Of a stretch of 64,000 nt of DNA, positions 42,293-52,683 are shown piece by piece (the first letter of the stretch is position 1; every line of letters begins with the position of its first letter). Position numbers and translations under genes: made by a program. Source of the DNA: Enterococcus ureilyticus (GTDB lineage Bacteria > Bacillota > Bacilli > Lactobacillales > Enterococcaceae); assembly GCF_001730315.1 (NCBI RefSeq), contig NZ_MIKC01000012.1, positions 62,001 through 126,000 of the forward strand. The letters run 5' to 3'. The notes beneath the pieces are model-generated. The model worked only from the letters and a program-made list of their open reading frames with translations, made no database searches and had not been told where the DNA came from.

Positions 42293-42991
42293 TTATTTAG
42301 TTGCATACATGTCCTTTGGGACAAGTAATGGTTCATTGTATTTTTTTTCTAACGCTGTTTTGATCAGGCGAATACCAAGGTTTTTATTACGAGCAAGAAT
42401 CGGTCCATGGAAATAGGAGCCAAAGACATTTTTGTAAATCACACCTTCGGAACCATCTTCACTGTTGTTGCCTTTACCTTGGATAACGTTCCCTAAAGGC
42501 CGTTCACCTTTTCCTAAGAAGGTGCGGCCGTTATGATTTTCAAAACCGTAATAGGTTTCGTTGAACTCCTCATTATGAATGACAATGTCTCCAATATAGC
42601 GGTTATTATCTTGACTTAACGTGTAATGATCCAAAGCGCCTATACCGTGAATTTTTTCCCCTTTAGCCCCCATATAATAATGACCTAAAAGCTGAAATCC
42701 TCCACAAATGGCTAGCATTACGCCGTCATTTTCAATATATTCAGTTAAAGTTTCTTTTTTTGTTTGAATATCGTCTGAAATGATCAGTTGTTCAAAATCT
42801 TGACCACCACCAACAAAGACTAAATCATACTTATTCGGGTCAAATGGTTCATAGATGCTGACGATTTCGGAATGGAAGGTAACATCCATCTTTTCAGCAA
42901 GATATTTCAACATGAGTAAGTTGCCGTTATCACCATAAGTATTTAGCAAATTACCGTATAAATGACATACAACAAGTTCTTTAGGCACCAT
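42293..42991 (-). CDS. gatD: Lipid II isoglutaminyl synthase, glutamine amidotransferase subunit GatD
   Basis: Supplies ammonia from glutamine so that MurT can amidate D-Glu of lipid II to D-iso-Gln. The 232-residue protein has a CobB/CobQ-type glutaminase domain with the nucleophile Cys96 in [11 protein letters not shown] and the catalytic His in [12 protein letters not shown] near 195. It overlaps the end of murT by 11 bases, so the two subunits are co-translated. The pair is important for cross-linking and for growth in Gram-positive cocci. Confidence 0.93.
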   Translation of the reverse strand: MVPKELVVCHLYGNLLNTYGDNGNLLMLKYLAEKMDVTFHSEIVSIYEPFDPNKYDLVFVGGGQDFEQLIISDDIQTKKETLTEYIENDGVMLAICGGFQLLGHYYMGAKGEKIHGIGALDHYTLSQDNNRYIGDIVIHNEEFNETYYGFENHNGRTFLGKGERPLGNVIQGKGNNSEDGSEGVIYKNVFGSYFHGPILARNKNLGIRLIKTALEKKYNEPLLVPKDMYATK

Positions 42992-44333
42992 TCATTCCTC
43001 CTTGAATATAACCTTGAGCAGCAAGTGACTTACGTAATTGTAAAACCGCTGTATACGTGGCTAAAATATAGACATGTTCTGTCGGCAATGCCTTGATCGC
43101 TGTGATAACATCATCTAGGTCTGGAATTTCTTTCAACTTATCCTCAGAAATACCGGCAACTTTCAATCGCAAAGCCATATCTTGATGGCGGTCACCACCA
43201 GCAATCACTTCTGGAATATCCATTTGACTGAAGGCTTCATGATCGCCATCCCAGATCCAGCTTACATCGATCCCATCTGCATAATTAGCATTTAATAAAG
43301 AGACAAGTGAAAAGGAATAAGGGGCAAGGCCCATCATATCAATTACCTGGTTTAAACCAACTGGGTTTTTCACTAAAACTAGCGTACATAATTTCCCGTT
43401 GATGTTGATTGTTTCTTGACGTCCAAATACTTTTTCATCATAGCTTAAACCCGCTCTGATTTTCTCAGGTGCCACGCCATAGTGCTCAGCTACTGCTGTT
43501 GCTGCAAGGGCATTATAAACGTTGTACATTCCGCCGACAGCGATACTGTATTGTGAGCCATCGATCACAAAATTAGCAGAAGTGTTATCCATTTTGACCA
43601 TTTCAGTTAACTGAACATCAAGTTCTGGACGGTGGAAGCCGCAATTTGGACAATAATATTTGCCAAGATTAGCATAAGTAATCATTTTATACTGTAAAAT
43701 ATGGTGGCATTTTGGACACAACAAGCCATCTGTATTGTAATGAGCCATCTGCTCTTTATCTGGCAAATGATTGAAACCATAATACTTTCTTGGATTGACC
43801 GTTTCAACTGAATTGAAGATCGGAGAATCACCATTACATAGAATTGGTGCGTTAGGAGCGGCTGAGGCACCATCAACGATCAATTTGTATGTGGTATAAA
43901 TTTCACCATAGCGGTCCATTTGATCACGGAAAATATTTGTAAACAAAAATAGCTTTGGTTCAATATATTTGGTCACCCGACTTAGACTTGCTTCGTCGAT
44001 TTCTAACACTGCAAATTTCTTCTTTGCGCCTTTGTTTTTAGCAGATAAAAAGGTTGAAACGATTCCCTGTTCCATATTCGCACCAGTCGGATTCGTCAAC
44101 ACGTGATCGAATTCTTGTCTTAGTATATTTACTGTTAAAGCCGTTGTCAGTGTTTTGCCGTTCGTACCAGTGACAACAACTATTTCATACTCTTTTGCTA
44201 GTGTGTCCAAAATTTTTGGATCGATCTTTAATGCTAACTTTCCAGGATAGCTGCTGCCGCCCTTGAAAAAAGTTTGTAATACCCATTGAGAAGTTTTTCC
44301 AGCGGCTATTGCCATATGACTTCTGATTCCCAT
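42981..44333 (-). CDS. murT: Lipid II isoglutaminyl synthase, Mur-ligase subunit MurT
   Basis: ATP-dependent Mur-ligase-like subunit that activates the D-Glu alpha-carboxyl of lipid II for amidation with ammonia from GatD. The 450-residue protein has the P-loop VVTGTNGKT near 53-61, a four-Cys zinc ribbon inserted in the middle domain (CPKC and CPNC, about 205-230) and the DUF1727 C-terminal domain ([11 protein letters not shown]). It is the first gene of the leftward murT-gatD operon. Confidence 0.94.
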   Translation of the reverse strand: MGIRSHMAIAAGKTSQWVLQTFFKGGSSYPGKLALKIDPKILDTLAKEYEIVVVTGTNGKTLTTALTVNILRQEFDHVLTNPTGANMEQGIVSTFLSAKNKGAKKKFAVLEIDEASLSRVTKYIEPKLFLFTNIFRDQMDRYGEIYTTYKLIVDGASAAPNAPILCNGDSPIFNSVETVNPRKYYGFNHLPDKEQMAHYNTDGLLCPKCHHILQYKMITYANLGKYYCPNCGFHRPELDVQLTEMVKMDNTSANFVIDGSQYSIAVGGMYNVYNALAATAVAEHYGVAPEKIRAGLSYDEKVFGRQETININGKLCTLVLVKNPVGLNQVIDMMGLAPYSFSLVSLLNANYADGIDVSWIWDGDHEAFSQMDIPEVIAGGDRHQDMALRLKVAGISEDKLKEIPDLDDVITAIKALPTEHVYILATYTAVLQLRKSLAAQGYIQGGMNGA

Positions 44334-44483
44334 AAAGTGCCCTCCAATTTGCCTTGATTGTCGTTGTTAAAGACAACAAATAAACTCAATCTATAATAAC
44401 ACAATTAAAAAAAAAAATTAATTCCTTTTACTCTTTCTTACTATTATTATCAATCTTTAAACGAACTTGATTAAAGAAGAAAA

Positions 44484-44535
44484 AAAAGAGTGGAAAACAA
44501 AAACTAATGTTTAGTTTTGTTTCCCACTTTTTTTC
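44484..44535. terminator. Terminator between the YheO-like regulator and murT
   Basis: AGTGGAAAACAAAAACTA pairs with TAGTTTTGTTTCCCACT around a four-base loop (one mismatch), with A and T runs on both sides. It ends the leftward regulator transcript. Confidence 0.87.
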
Positions 44536-44540
44536 GTCGT

Positions 44541-44558
44541 TTACTTACTTACTTACTT
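44541..44558. repeat. Short TTAC tetranucleotide repeat at a stop codon
   Basis: About four copies of TTAC overlap the end of the regulator gene. Gain or loss of a unit keeps the final AAG-TAA, so the protein would not change. Confidence 0.7.
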
Positions 44559-45191
44559 CGCATCAATATAGCTATATAAAGTATATTTAGAAATATTGAA
44601 AAATCCTGCTACTTTATCACCAGATTTTGTTACGAGAAATGCACCCTTACTATTTAGGAACTGAATACATTTGATTTTGTCATCTTTTGTCATTAATGGG
44701 ACCGGTTTGCCGACAAGTTTTACAGATTCTTCAATCAAATCATCTAAAAGTTCATTGATATCTTGAGGGATATAGTCTGGCTCTTTATCATCATCTTGTT
44801 CATCGATCGCAACAAGTGATTTTAGCGTTGATTCAGCAGCTATCAGGGCAGTGATATCATAATTGATTGCAAAAATCCCATCTAAACTGCCAGATTTATC
44901 TTTGAAATAAACAGTACTTGATTTTAAAATCCGTCCATCATGTGTTCTTGTTAAGTAATTGATATGATCGATCAAATCAGCGGGATCCTTTTTTAAGGCT
45001 TCTAAGACAACTTGAGAAGGTCCATCTCCAAGCTGACGAGAAGAAACATGACCATTTTCAATTGAAACAATTGTATTATTCACATTATTTTCATTGATTT
45101 TATGAATGACGATTTCACAATTATCACCGAACTGACCAGCTAAAGCCTTTGCGACTTGAGTGAGAAAATTTAATTTTTCATCAGAAAGCAT
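44553..45191 (-). CDS. YheO/DauR-type PAS-HTH transcriptional regulator
   Basis: A 212-residue DNA-binding protein with an N-terminal PAS-like YheO domain (about 5-120, including FGDNCEIVIHKINEN and YFKDKSGSLDGIFAINYDIT) and a C-terminal HTH_22 domain (about 150-210, IQFLNSKGAFLVTKSGDKVAGFFNISKYTLYSYID). Relatives sense small molecules. It is divergent from ssnA across 429 bases, so the purine island is its most likely target; this is inference from position. AAGGAG precedes the ATG. Confidence 0.85.
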   Translation of the reverse strand: MLSDEKLNFLTQVAKALAGQFGDNCEIVIHKINENNVNNTIVSIENGHVSSRQLGDGPSQVVLEALKKDPADLIDHINYLTRTHDGRILKSSTVYFKDKSGSLDGIFAINYDITALIAAESTLKSLVAIDEQDDDKEPDYIPQDINELLDDLIEESVKLVGKPVPLMTKDDKIKCIQFLNSKGAFLVTKSGDKVAGFFNISKYTLYSYIDAK

Positions 45192-45317
45192 GGTTTTGCT
45201 CCTTTCTAAAACAAGTTAAGTCAAAAAAATATGTAGTACACAATGTTCTTTATAACCAGCCTTTTGATATTCTACAAAAAAACAGCTATAACAGTGCATA
45301 GATAGAAAAAATTACTA

Positions 45318-45535
45318 ATTATAAAGATCTTCGTGTGTAATGATATCATGCGGTAAATCATAATACAAGACAATGAGCACAGAGCGCTAAAAAATATTTT
45401 TTAGGTAGCATTGTTTTTTTTCAGGTTAGGTGGTATAATTTACTCGAGTTAGAGGAAATCATACATTTTTGAAGTAAAATGCAAACGTTTTTTTAAGATT
45501 CTATAAGGCTAAGAAATGATCTGATTATAAAGATC
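45318..45535. repeat. 12-bp direct repeat pair in the regulator-ssnA gap
   Basis: ATTATAAAGATC occurs exactly at 45318-45329 and 45524-45535, 206 bases apart, within the 429-base divergent region. These are possible operator sites for the divergent regulator. The rest of the gap is AT-rich without a gene. Confidence 0.4.
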
Positions 45536-45565
45536 GTTAGATTAGTGAATAATTGAACTATACAA

Positions 45566-45580
45566 TTGTAAGCGATTTCT
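45566..45580 (+). promoter_or_regulatory. ssnA: cre site (CcpA operator) before ssnA
   Basis: TTGTAAGCGATTTCT matches every fixed position of the consensus WTGNAANCGNWNNCW. It lies 40 bases before the ssnA start, near a possible -10 TATACA (45559-45564), where CcpA-HPr(Ser-P) would block transcription. A second near-match (45479-45493, ATGCAAACGTTTTTT) misses one fixed base. Confidence 0.6.
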
Positions 45581-45620
45581 ATTTAGAGAGCAAAATAAAT
45601 GAATTTATAGGAGGGTTATC

Positions 45621-46958
45621 ATGTTAGTAATAGGAAATGGGCGACTGATCACCAGAGATAGGGAAGGAACATTTTTTGAAGATGGCTGTGTCGCGATTGA
45701 AGGTCAGAAAATTAGAAAAGTAGGAACAACAAAGGATATACGTAAAGAGTTTCCTTCTGCTGAGTTCATTGATGCCAAAGGTGGAGTGATCATGCCTGGT
45801 TTTATCAATATGCACAACCACATTTATAGTACGTTTGCAAGAGGATTGAATATCAATGGTTACCACCCTAAAAACTTCATGGACATTTTGGAAGGACAGT
45901 GGTGGCGGATCGATCGGACGCTAAATCTACAAGATTCTTATCATAGTGCAAAAATAGCTTATCTAGATAGTATTAAAAATGGTGTAACAACAGTATTTGA
46001 TCATCATGCTAGTTATGGCGCAATCGAAGGTAGTTTGACACAACTTTCTAACGCAGCTGACGAGTTAGGCGTTCGTACTTGTTTATGCTATGAAGTTTCA
46101 GATCGAGACGGGGCAGAAAAAATGAAAACAGCTGTTAAAGAAAATACGGATTTTATCAGAATCAGTAAGGACCGTAGTGATGATATGCAAAAAGCAATGA
46201 TGGGCATGCATGCAGCGTTTACGTTGTCTGATACATCTTTGGAATATTGTGCAGCTCATACGCCAGATGGTGTGGGGTATCATATCCATATTGCAGAAGA
46301 TATCGCTGACGTTTATGATTCATTGGCAAAATATGGAAAACCAATCGTCAATCGTTTGTATGATTTAGGAATTTTAGGAAAACAAACGATGGCAGGGCAT
46401 TGTATCCATATTGGTCCCCATGAGATGGAATTATTACGTGATAGCAATACCATGGTTGTTACAAATCCAGAATCAAATATGGGAAATGCAGTTGGATGTC
46501 CGCCAGCAATGCGGATGTTGAATGAGTATGGTCTTTTGATGGGGCTGGGTACAGATGGGTATACCAATGATGTGACTGAATCATATAAAGTAGGGAATAT
46601 CATTCATAAGCATCATTTAGCCGATCCGAATGCCGCTTGGGCTGAAATTCCTGAAATGTTGTTCAATAATAATCCGAAAATGGCTAATCGCTACTTTGAA
46701 AATAAATTAGGAGTATTGGAACCAGAAGCTGCGGCAGATGTAATTATTTTAGATTACAAGGGACCAACACCGATGACAAAAGATAATTACAATTCTCATA
46801 TTCTATTTGGCATGAACGGCGGAGCAGTTACAGATACGATCATCAATGGCGAGATTCGTATGCGTAATCGAGAAGTGCAAGGAGTTGATGAAGCAAAAAT
46901 TTGGCATGATGCTCAGGCTCAAGCGCAATCTCTTTGGACAAGAATCAATCAAGCATAG
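45621..46958 (+). CDS. ssnA: Putative aminohydrolase SsnA
   Basis: Cytosolic metal-dependent amidohydrolase of the guanine deaminase/chlorohydrolase group, 445 residues. The metal site shows H65-x-H67 in GFINMHNHIYS, His in YHIHIAED near 220, GHCIHI near 255 and the Asp in GLGTDGYTNDV near 310. SsnA proteins occur almost only in selenium-dependent molybdenum hydroxylase islands; a role in deaminating or opening a purine-derived ring is proposed. AGGAGG precedes the ATG. It is the first gene of the catabolic operon, behind a cre site. Confidence 0.9.
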   Translation: MLVIGNGRLITRDREGTFFEDGCVAIEGQKIRKVGTTKDIRKEFPSAEFIDAKGGVIMPGFINMHNHIYSTFARGLNINGYHPKNFMDILEGQWWRIDRTLNLQDSYHSAKIAYLDSIKNGVTTVFDHHASYGAIEGSLTQLSNAADELGVRTCLCYEVSDRDGAEKMKTAVKENTDFIRISKDRSDDMQKAMMGMHAAFTLSDTSLEYCAAHTPDGVGYHIHIAEDIADVYDSLAKYGKPIVNRLYDLGILGKQTMAGHCIHIGPHEMELLRDSNTMVVTNPESNMGNAVGCPPAMRMLNEYGLLMGLGTDGYTNDVTESYKVGNIIHKHHLADPNAAWAEIPEMLFNNNPKMANRYFENKLGVLEPEAAADVIILDYKGPTPMTKDNYNSHILFGMNGGAVTDTIINGEIRMRNREVQGVDEAKIWHDAQAQAQSLWTRINQA

Positions 46959-46994
46959 GGCCTAGCCTAGAAAAATAAAAAAGGAGTGACAGAC

Positions 46995-49900
46995 ATGAGC
47001 GACATCATGAACCCGATTTCAATCGATGGGTTATTGAATTGGATTTTGAATGAATACAAAAATGAATCAACTATTTTTGGTGTAAGGAAATTTTACAAAG
47101 CGGATCCAAGTAAAACATTGTCTTTATTCGGTGAAAAAATGGAAACACCGTGTGGTCCGGCAGCGGGTCCCCATACACAATTAGCTCAAAATATTATTGC
47201 GTCGTATTTAACAGGATCACGTTTTTTTGAAGTCAAAACAGTTCAAATCATTGATGGAGAAGATTTACCTGTCAGCAAACCCTGTATTACAGCAGCAGAT
47301 GAATGCTATAACGTGGAATGGTCAACTGAATTACGTGTTCCTCAAGCCTTTGACGAATACGTGAAAGGGTGGTTCATTTTAAAATTGCTCAGTAAAGAAT
47401 TAAATTTAGGTGATCCAGATGGCTTTATTTTCAATATGAGTGTTGGCTATGATTTAGCAGGGATTCAGTCACCAAAAGTTGATCAATATATCACAGATAT
47501 GCAAGAGGCAAAAGAAACAGCGATTTGGCAGGAATGTATAGAAGTTGCCTATAAATACTTACCTCAATTTAAAAATATCGATAAAGCATATATTGATGCC
47601 ATTAGTTCAAAGGTCTGTCGTTCAATTACCCTGTCCACACTGCACGGTTGTCCATCAGATGAAATCGAACGAATCACAACCTATCTATTAGAAAGCAAAG
47701 GGCTAAATTCATTCATTAAATGTAATCCAACGATGCTAGGCTATGAATATACACGTCAAACAATGGATGAGCTAGGTTTCGACTATATGGTTTTTGATGA
47801 TCATCATTTTATCGAGGATTTGCAATTTGAAGACGCAGTTCCTATGTTAAACCGTCTACAACGATTAGCTGATAGTAAAGGCTTAAACTTTGGCGTAAAA
47901 ATCACCAATACATTCCCTGTGGGTATTGCAGAAGATGAACTGCCAGGTGACGAAATGTATATGTCAGGACGTTCCTTGTTCCCGTTAAGTATTTCGTTAG
48001 CTAAAAAACTGTCGGATGCATTTGAAGGAAAATTACAAATTTCTTATTCAGGCGGAGCAGATGTCTTTAATATCAAAGAAATCTTTGATGCGGGAATTTG
48101 GCCGATCACTATGGCAACAACGTTGTTAAAACCAGGTGGGTATCAACGAATGAATCAAGTCGCAAACTTATTAGGAGAATCAGACTATCCAAGTCAAGTT
48201 CAAGTGAACCTTGAGAAATTGACTAGAATTGTAGAAAAAGCAAGAACGCAAGCACGTTATAAAAAATCAATTAAATTACCCGAAAGTCCTAAACTACGTA
48301 AAACAGTCCCATTAACCGATTGTTATACAGCACCTTGTCGTAGTGATGGTGGCTGTCCGATCGACCAGGATATTCCAGCGTATCTTCGTTACGTCAGCGA
48401 AGAAAACTATTTAGATGCATTAAGAGTAATCGTTGATAAAAATCCGTTGCCGTTTATTACTGGAACAATTTGTGCTCATCCATGTATGACGAAATGTACT
48501 CGTCAGTTTTATGAAGGCTCGATCAAAATCCGTGAAGCAAAATTAGAAGCAGCCGAGCATGCCTATGATGAATTGATGGCAACGATGAAAAAACCGATTC
48601 GTAAAATAAATGCAGCTAAAACAGCCGTTATCGGAGGCGGTCCTGCTGGAATATCAGCAGGATATTTATTAGCGCGTGAAGGAATGCCTGTAACCGTATT
48701 TGAAAAAGCCGATACGATTGGCGGTGTGTGCAGTCAAATCGTACCAGAATTTAGAATTTCGATGAAATCAGTTCAAAATGACGTGGAAATGGCTAAGTTT
48801 ATGGGGGCTGAATTTATAACTGGACAAGCTGCTCCGAGCATCGAAGAACTACGTGAACAAGGGTATACTAACGTAATTTATGCTATTGGTGCGTGGAAAC
48901 ATGGCAAGTTGAGATTAGAAACAGGGAAAACACTTAATTCGTTAGAATTTTTAAAAGCGAATCGAGAAAACCCAATGATCAACCCTTACGGGGAGCAAAT
49001 CGTCGTTGTTGGGGGTGGTAATACCGCGATGGATTGCGCTAGAGCGGCTACTACTTTACCGGGTGTGAAAAAAGTTTCCGTGGTTTATCGTCGGGATAAA
49101 CGGAATATGCCTGCGGATGAGGAAGAATTGTATTTTGCTCTAGGAGATGGCGTAGAATTTTTAGAATTATTATCGCCTATTAAATTGGCTGATGGTCTAC
49201 TTACTTGTGAAAAAATGCGCTTAGGTACACGCGATAGTTCTGGACGCCGAAAACCTGTAGCCACTGGTGAATTTACTGAAGTTTTAGCGGATACAGTGAT
49301 TGCAGCAGTGGGAGAGAAAGTGGATACCGACTTCTATCAATCAATCGGTATTCTAACTGACCAATATGGCAAAGTTGTCTCGAATCAAGACACATTAGAA
49401 ACCAATTTAAAAGATGTTTATGTAATCGGTGATGCAAATTTAGGACCAGCAACGATCGTAGAAGCCATTGCTGATGCTACCAAAGCTGCTGGAAATATTT
49501 GCCAGCTCCATAATAAGCACTATGAACAAACAAACCTTAATGATGACGTTGCCTTCGTTCGAAATAAACGAGGAATACTTGAAACAAACGAAGCTCTTTG
49601 TGGCCAAGCAAGTAATTGTCTAGAATGTTCAACGATTTGTGAATCGTGCATGGATGTTTGTCCCAATCGAGCGAATATCGTAGTTAACGTCAAAGGACAA
49701 CCACAAATCGTTCATGTAGATCGAATGTGTAATGAGTGCGGGAACTGTGAAACATTCTGTCCATATGCAAGTGCACCGTATAAAGATAAATTTACGTTGT
49801 TTAATACAGAAGCAGATTTTGAAAATAGTACGAATTCTGGTTTCTATGTAATCGATCCAAGAGAAAAAAGCTGTATAGTCAGATTATGGGGGAATACATC

Positions 49901-50000
49901 ACTCGTTAACTTAAACTCTCAAGAATTAGCTATTCCGACAGATATTATCGAGTTGATGGATACGATGATTGAAGAGTATGACTATTGTATGCAAATGTAA
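46995..50000 (+). CDS. ygfK: YgfK-type FAD/Fe-S oxidoreductase (putative selenate reductase subunit)
   Basis: A 1001-residue multidomain redox protein. The N-terminal 430 residues resemble a dihydroorotate dehydrogenase-like FMN barrel. Next comes a Cys-rich Fer4_20-type segment (CYTAPCRSDGGCPIDQ near 445), then a GltD-like FAD domain (GGGPAGISAGYLLARE near 550) with an NAD(P) motif (VVGGGNTAMDCARAA near 675). Two [4Fe-4S] motifs close the chain (CLECSTICESCMDVCP and CNECGNCETFCP, about 875-925). It could feed electrons from NAD(P)H into reduction of the purine ring; the database name selenate reductase is not proven. ATG 46995 is eight bases after AAGGAG. Confidence 0.9.
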   Translation: MSDIMNPISIDGLLNWILNEYKNESTIFGVRKFYKADPSKTLSLFGEKMETPCGPAAGPHTQLAQNIIASYLTGSRFFEVKTVQIIDGEDLPVSKPCITAADECYNVEWSTELRVPQAFDEYVKGWFILKLLSKELNLGDPDGFIFNMSVGYDLAGIQSPKVDQYITDMQEAKETAIWQECIEVAYKYLPQFKNIDKAYIDAISSKVCRSITLSTLHGCPSDEIERITTYLLESKGLNSFIKCNPTMLGYEYTRQTMDELGFDYMVFDDHHFIEDLQFEDAVPMLNRLQRLADSKGLNFGVKITNTFPVGIAEDELPGDEMYMSGRSLFPLSISLAKKLSDAFEGKLQISYSGGADVFNIKEIFDAGIWPITMATTLLKPGGYQRMNQVANLLGESDYPSQVQVNLEKLTRIVEKARTQARYKKSIKLPESPKLRKTVPLTDCYTAPCRSDGGCPIDQDIPAYLRYVSEENYLDALRVIVDKNPLPFITGTICAHPCMTKCTRQFYEGSIKIREAKLEAAEHAYDELMATMKKPIRKINAAKTAVIGGGPAGISAGYLLAREGMPVTVFEKADTIGGVCSQIVPEFRISMKSVQNDVEMAKFMGAEFITGQAAPSIEELREQGYTNVIYAIGAWKHGKLRLETGKTLNSLEFLKANRENPMINPYGEQIVVVGGGNTAMDCARAATTLPGVKKVSVVYRRDKRNMPADEEELYFALGDGVEFLELLSPIKLADGLLTCEKMRLGTRDSSGRRKPVATGEFTEVLADTVIAAVGEKVDTDFYQSIGILTDQYGKVVSNQDTLETNLKDVYVIGDANLGPATIVEAIADATKAAGNICQLHNKHYEQTNLNDDVAFVRNKRGILETNEALCGQASNCLECSTICESCMDVCPNRANIVVNVKGQPQIVHVDRMCNECGNCETFCPYASAPYKDKFTLFNTEADFENSTNSGFYVIDPREKSCIVRLWGNTSLVNLNSQELAIPTDIIELMDTMIEEYDYCMQM

Positions 50001-50049
50001 AAAGACATGAGTTGCGCAAAAACAACTTCTGATCAATGGAGGTTAAAAA

Positions 50050-51432
50050 ATGTCTATTCTTTTAAAAGGCGGTACTGTAGTGTCCGCAAAAGGGCGTCGG
50101 CAAGTAGATGTAAGAATTATTGACGAGAAAATCGTTGAAATGGGCACAAACTTAAAAGCAGAAGGTTCTATAGTAGAGGATGTTTCTGGTTGTTTTTTAC
50201 TGCCGGGTTTTATTGATGCTCATACACATTTAGAGTTGAATAATGGAAAAGGATCATTGGGAACAGCAGATGATTTTTACACGGGGAGTAAGGCGGCTGT
50301 CGCTAAGGGAACAACGACTGTGATTGATATGGCTACACCAAGTAAGGGGAGTTCATTAAAAGACTGTCTTAACGCTTGGAATCATTTAGCAAATGACAAT
50401 AGTTCCTGCGATTATACCTATCATATGTCGATCATTGAATGGAATCCTAGTATTAAAGCAGAAATCAACGAAATAATTGATGCAGGCATCACTTCTTTTA
50501 AGATGTATATGGCGTATGACAATTTAAGAACGACTGATGCTGAACTGTATGAGGCAATGAGAGAAATTCGTAAGTATCAAGGAATGCTAGGTGTCCATTG
50601 TGAAAATGGGGATATGGTCAATGAGATGATTGCAAAATTTATTGAGGAGAGGAAATTGTCACCTCATTATCACCCATTGACTAGACCGGATTCAGTAGAA
50701 GCCGAAGCGGTAGAGCGTTACTTAATGATTGCTGAGCTGGCTGATTTACCAGTGAATATTGTTCATTTAAGTACGAAGGCCTCGTTAGAAGCGGTAGAAC
50801 GAGCAAGAGCTCGGGGGCAAACCGTATATGTAGAGACCTGCCCACAATATTTAGTTTTGGATGATCATTTATACGATGGACCTGATTTTGAAGGAGCAAA
50901 ATATGTTTGCTCACCACCATTGCGCAGCATCGATGATCAAAACGCACTATGGGCAGGTGTGATGGATGGTCAGATCAATACAATCTCAACGGATCATTGC
51001 AGTTTTAATTTTGAAGGGCAAAAAACAATTGGAAAACATGATTTTAGCAAAATTCCTAATGGGATGCCTGGTGTAGAGCCTCGCCCAGAATTGATTTATA
51101 CCTATGGCGTGACGACTGGCAAAATCAGTTTAGAACGTATGATAGGGTTATTATCAGAAGACATTGCCAAACAGTTTTCATTGTATCCTCAAAAAGGGGT
51201 CATTCAATCTGGCAGTGATGCTGACATCGTCGTTTGGGATCCCGAGACAATTGGGGTACTATCAGCGACAACTCAGCTGCAAAAAGCAGATTATACACCT
51301 TATGAAGGAATGCAGACGAAAGGAAGCGCCAGATCAGTTTATCTAAGAGGCCAAAAAGTAGCTGAACAAGGTCAGGTTATTCAAGAAAAACAAGGAGCAT
51401 TTATCTATCGAACAATTAAAAATAAATCATAG
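50050..51432 (+). CDS. Dihydropyrimidinase/hydantoinase-family amidohydrolase
   Basis: Zn-dependent cyclic amidase of 460 residues. H58-x-H60 in GFIDAHTHLE and the carboxylated Lys in TSFKMYMAYD near 150-160 form the metal site; further ligands lie in GVHCENGD, NIVHLST and ISTDHCSF. It opens cyclic ureides such as hydantoins, dihydropyrimidines or allantoin-like rings. In this island it should hydrolyse a reduced purine-derived ring. The E. coli equivalent is hyuA. GGAGG precedes the ATG. Confidence 0.92.
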   Translation: MSILLKGGTVVSAKGRRQVDVRIIDEKIVEMGTNLKAEGSIVEDVSGCFLLPGFIDAHTHLELNNGKGSLGTADDFYTGSKAAVAKGTTTVIDMATPSKGSSLKDCLNAWNHLANDNSSCDYTYHMSIIEWNPSIKAEINEIIDAGITSFKMYMAYDNLRTTDAELYEAMREIRKYQGMLGVHCENGDMVNEMIAKFIEERKLSPHYHPLTRPDSVEAEAVERYLMIAELADLPVNIVHLSTKASLEAVERARARGQTVYVETCPQYLVLDDHLYDGPDFEGAKYVCSPPLRSIDDQNALWAGVMDGQINTISTDHCSFNFEGQKTIGKHDFSKIPNGMPGVEPRPELIYTYGVTTGKISLERMIGLLSEDIAKQFSLYPQKGVIQSGSDADIVVWDPETIGVLSATTQLQKADYTPYEGMQTKGSARSVYLRGQKVAEQGQVIQEKQGAFIYRTIKNKS

Positions 51433-51484
51433 TGGAATCAATCAACTTGTGTTGATTTAAATAAATAGACGGAGGGGTAATTTT

Positions 51485-52678
51485 TTGGAAAAAATAAAAT
51501 GGACGGCAAATGAAATGCCTAAAACAGATGATCAGTATTTATCACTGATGTCAAAGGAAGCAATCGAAAAAGCCTTAGCGTTTCATCGGAGTTTTCCTCA
51601 ATACAATCAGACACCATTAGCTGAATTAAAAAATATGGCAGAATATTTAGGGTTAAAGGATTTTTTTGTCAAAGATGAATCCTATCGTTTCGGCTTAAAT
51701 GCTTTTAAGGTGCTGGGCGGCTCATTTGCCATGGCAAATTATATGGCAGAAAAATTAGGGAAAGATGTTGCTGATTTGACCTATGATGTTTTAACTTCCG
51801 ACAAACTTCGGGCTGAATTTGGTCAAGCAACTTTCTTCACAGCAACGGATGGCAATCATGGGCGAGGTGTTGCTTGGGCAGCGAATAAATTAGGACAGAA
51901 ATCAGTTGTTTTAATGCCGAAAGGCTCAACGCAAACGCGCAAGGAAAATATCGAAAAAGAAGGCGCAACCGTTACGATTGAAGAAGTCAATTATGATGAA
52001 TGTGTTCGAATGGCTAATAAAATGGCAGAAGAAACTGAGAACGGTGTCATGGTGCAAGATACTGCTTGGGACGGATATGAAAAAATTCCAACCTGGATCA
52101 TGCAAGGCTATGGGACGATGGCCTTAGAAGCTTCTAAGCAATTAGAGGAAGCGGGAAATAAACGTCCGACACATGTTTTTGTTCAGGCAGGCGTAGGTAG
52201 TTTAGCTGGAGCAGTTGTGGGCTATTTTGCCAATCTTTATCCTGATAATCCTCCAAAAATGGTAGTAGTCGAAGCGCAAGCGGCGGATTGCTTGTACAAA
52301 TCGGCTATTGAAAAAGATGGTCAAATTCGATTTGTCGAAGGTGACCTTCAAACAATCATGGCAGGACTTGCTTGTGGTGAACCAAATACAATTTCATTCG
52401 ATATTTTAGAAAATCATACCTCAGTCTTTGTATCAGCACCAGACTGGGTTTCAGAAAAAGGAATGAGAATGCTTGGGGCACCATTAAAAGGTGATTCACA
52501 AGTGATTTCAGGAGAATCAGGAGCCGTGGCTATGGGCTTAGTTGCAACTGCGATGCAAGATCCTGAATATAAAGAATTATGGGATACATTGAAACTTGAC
52601 GAAAATTCAACTATTTTAATGTTTTCAACAGAAGGCGACACAGATCCAGATAATTATAAAAAAATCTTATGGAGGTAA
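51485..52678 (+). CDS. dpaL: Diaminopropionate ammonia-lyase
   Basis: PLP enzyme converting 2,3-diaminopropionate to pyruvate and two ammonia. The 397-residue fold-type II protein has the PLP Lys75 in RFGLNAFKVLGGS, the phosphate-binding loop QAGVGSLAGAV near 240 and TATDGNHGRGVAW near 120. It corresponds to E. coli YgeX. The start is TTG 51485 behind GGAGGGG. Its aminoacrylate intermediate would be a substrate for the RidA protein encoded downstream. The next gene begins five bases later. Confidence 0.94.
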   Translation: MEKIKWTANEMPKTDDQYLSLMSKEAIEKALAFHRSFPQYNQTPLAELKNMAEYLGLKDFFVKDESYRFGLNAFKVLGGSFAMANYMAEKLGKDVADLTYDVLTSDKLRAEFGQATFFTATDGNHGRGVAWAANKLGQKSVVLMPKGSTQTRKENIEKEGATVTIEEVNYDECVRMANKMAEETENGVMVQDTAWDGYEKIPTWIMQGYGTMALEASKQLEEAGNKRPTHVFVQAGVGSLAGAVVGYFANLYPDNPPKMVVVEAQAADCLYKSAIEKDGQIRFVEGDLQTIMAGLACGEPNTISFDILENHTSVFVSAPDWVSEKGMRMLGAPLKGDSQVISGESGAVAMGLVATAMQDPEYKELWDTLKLDENSTILMFSTEGDTDPDNYKKILWR

Positions 52679-52683
52679 TATAA

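Noticed and set aside
44541-44558. TTAC repeat at the end of the YheO-like regulator as a phase-variation switch
   Set aside because: The repeat starts in the last codon and every copy number still yields AAG-TAA, so slippage would not alter the protein.
45479-45493. Second cre-like site before ssnA
   Set aside because: ATGCAAACGTTTTTT lacks the conserved C near the 3' end; kept only as a weak accessory possibility.
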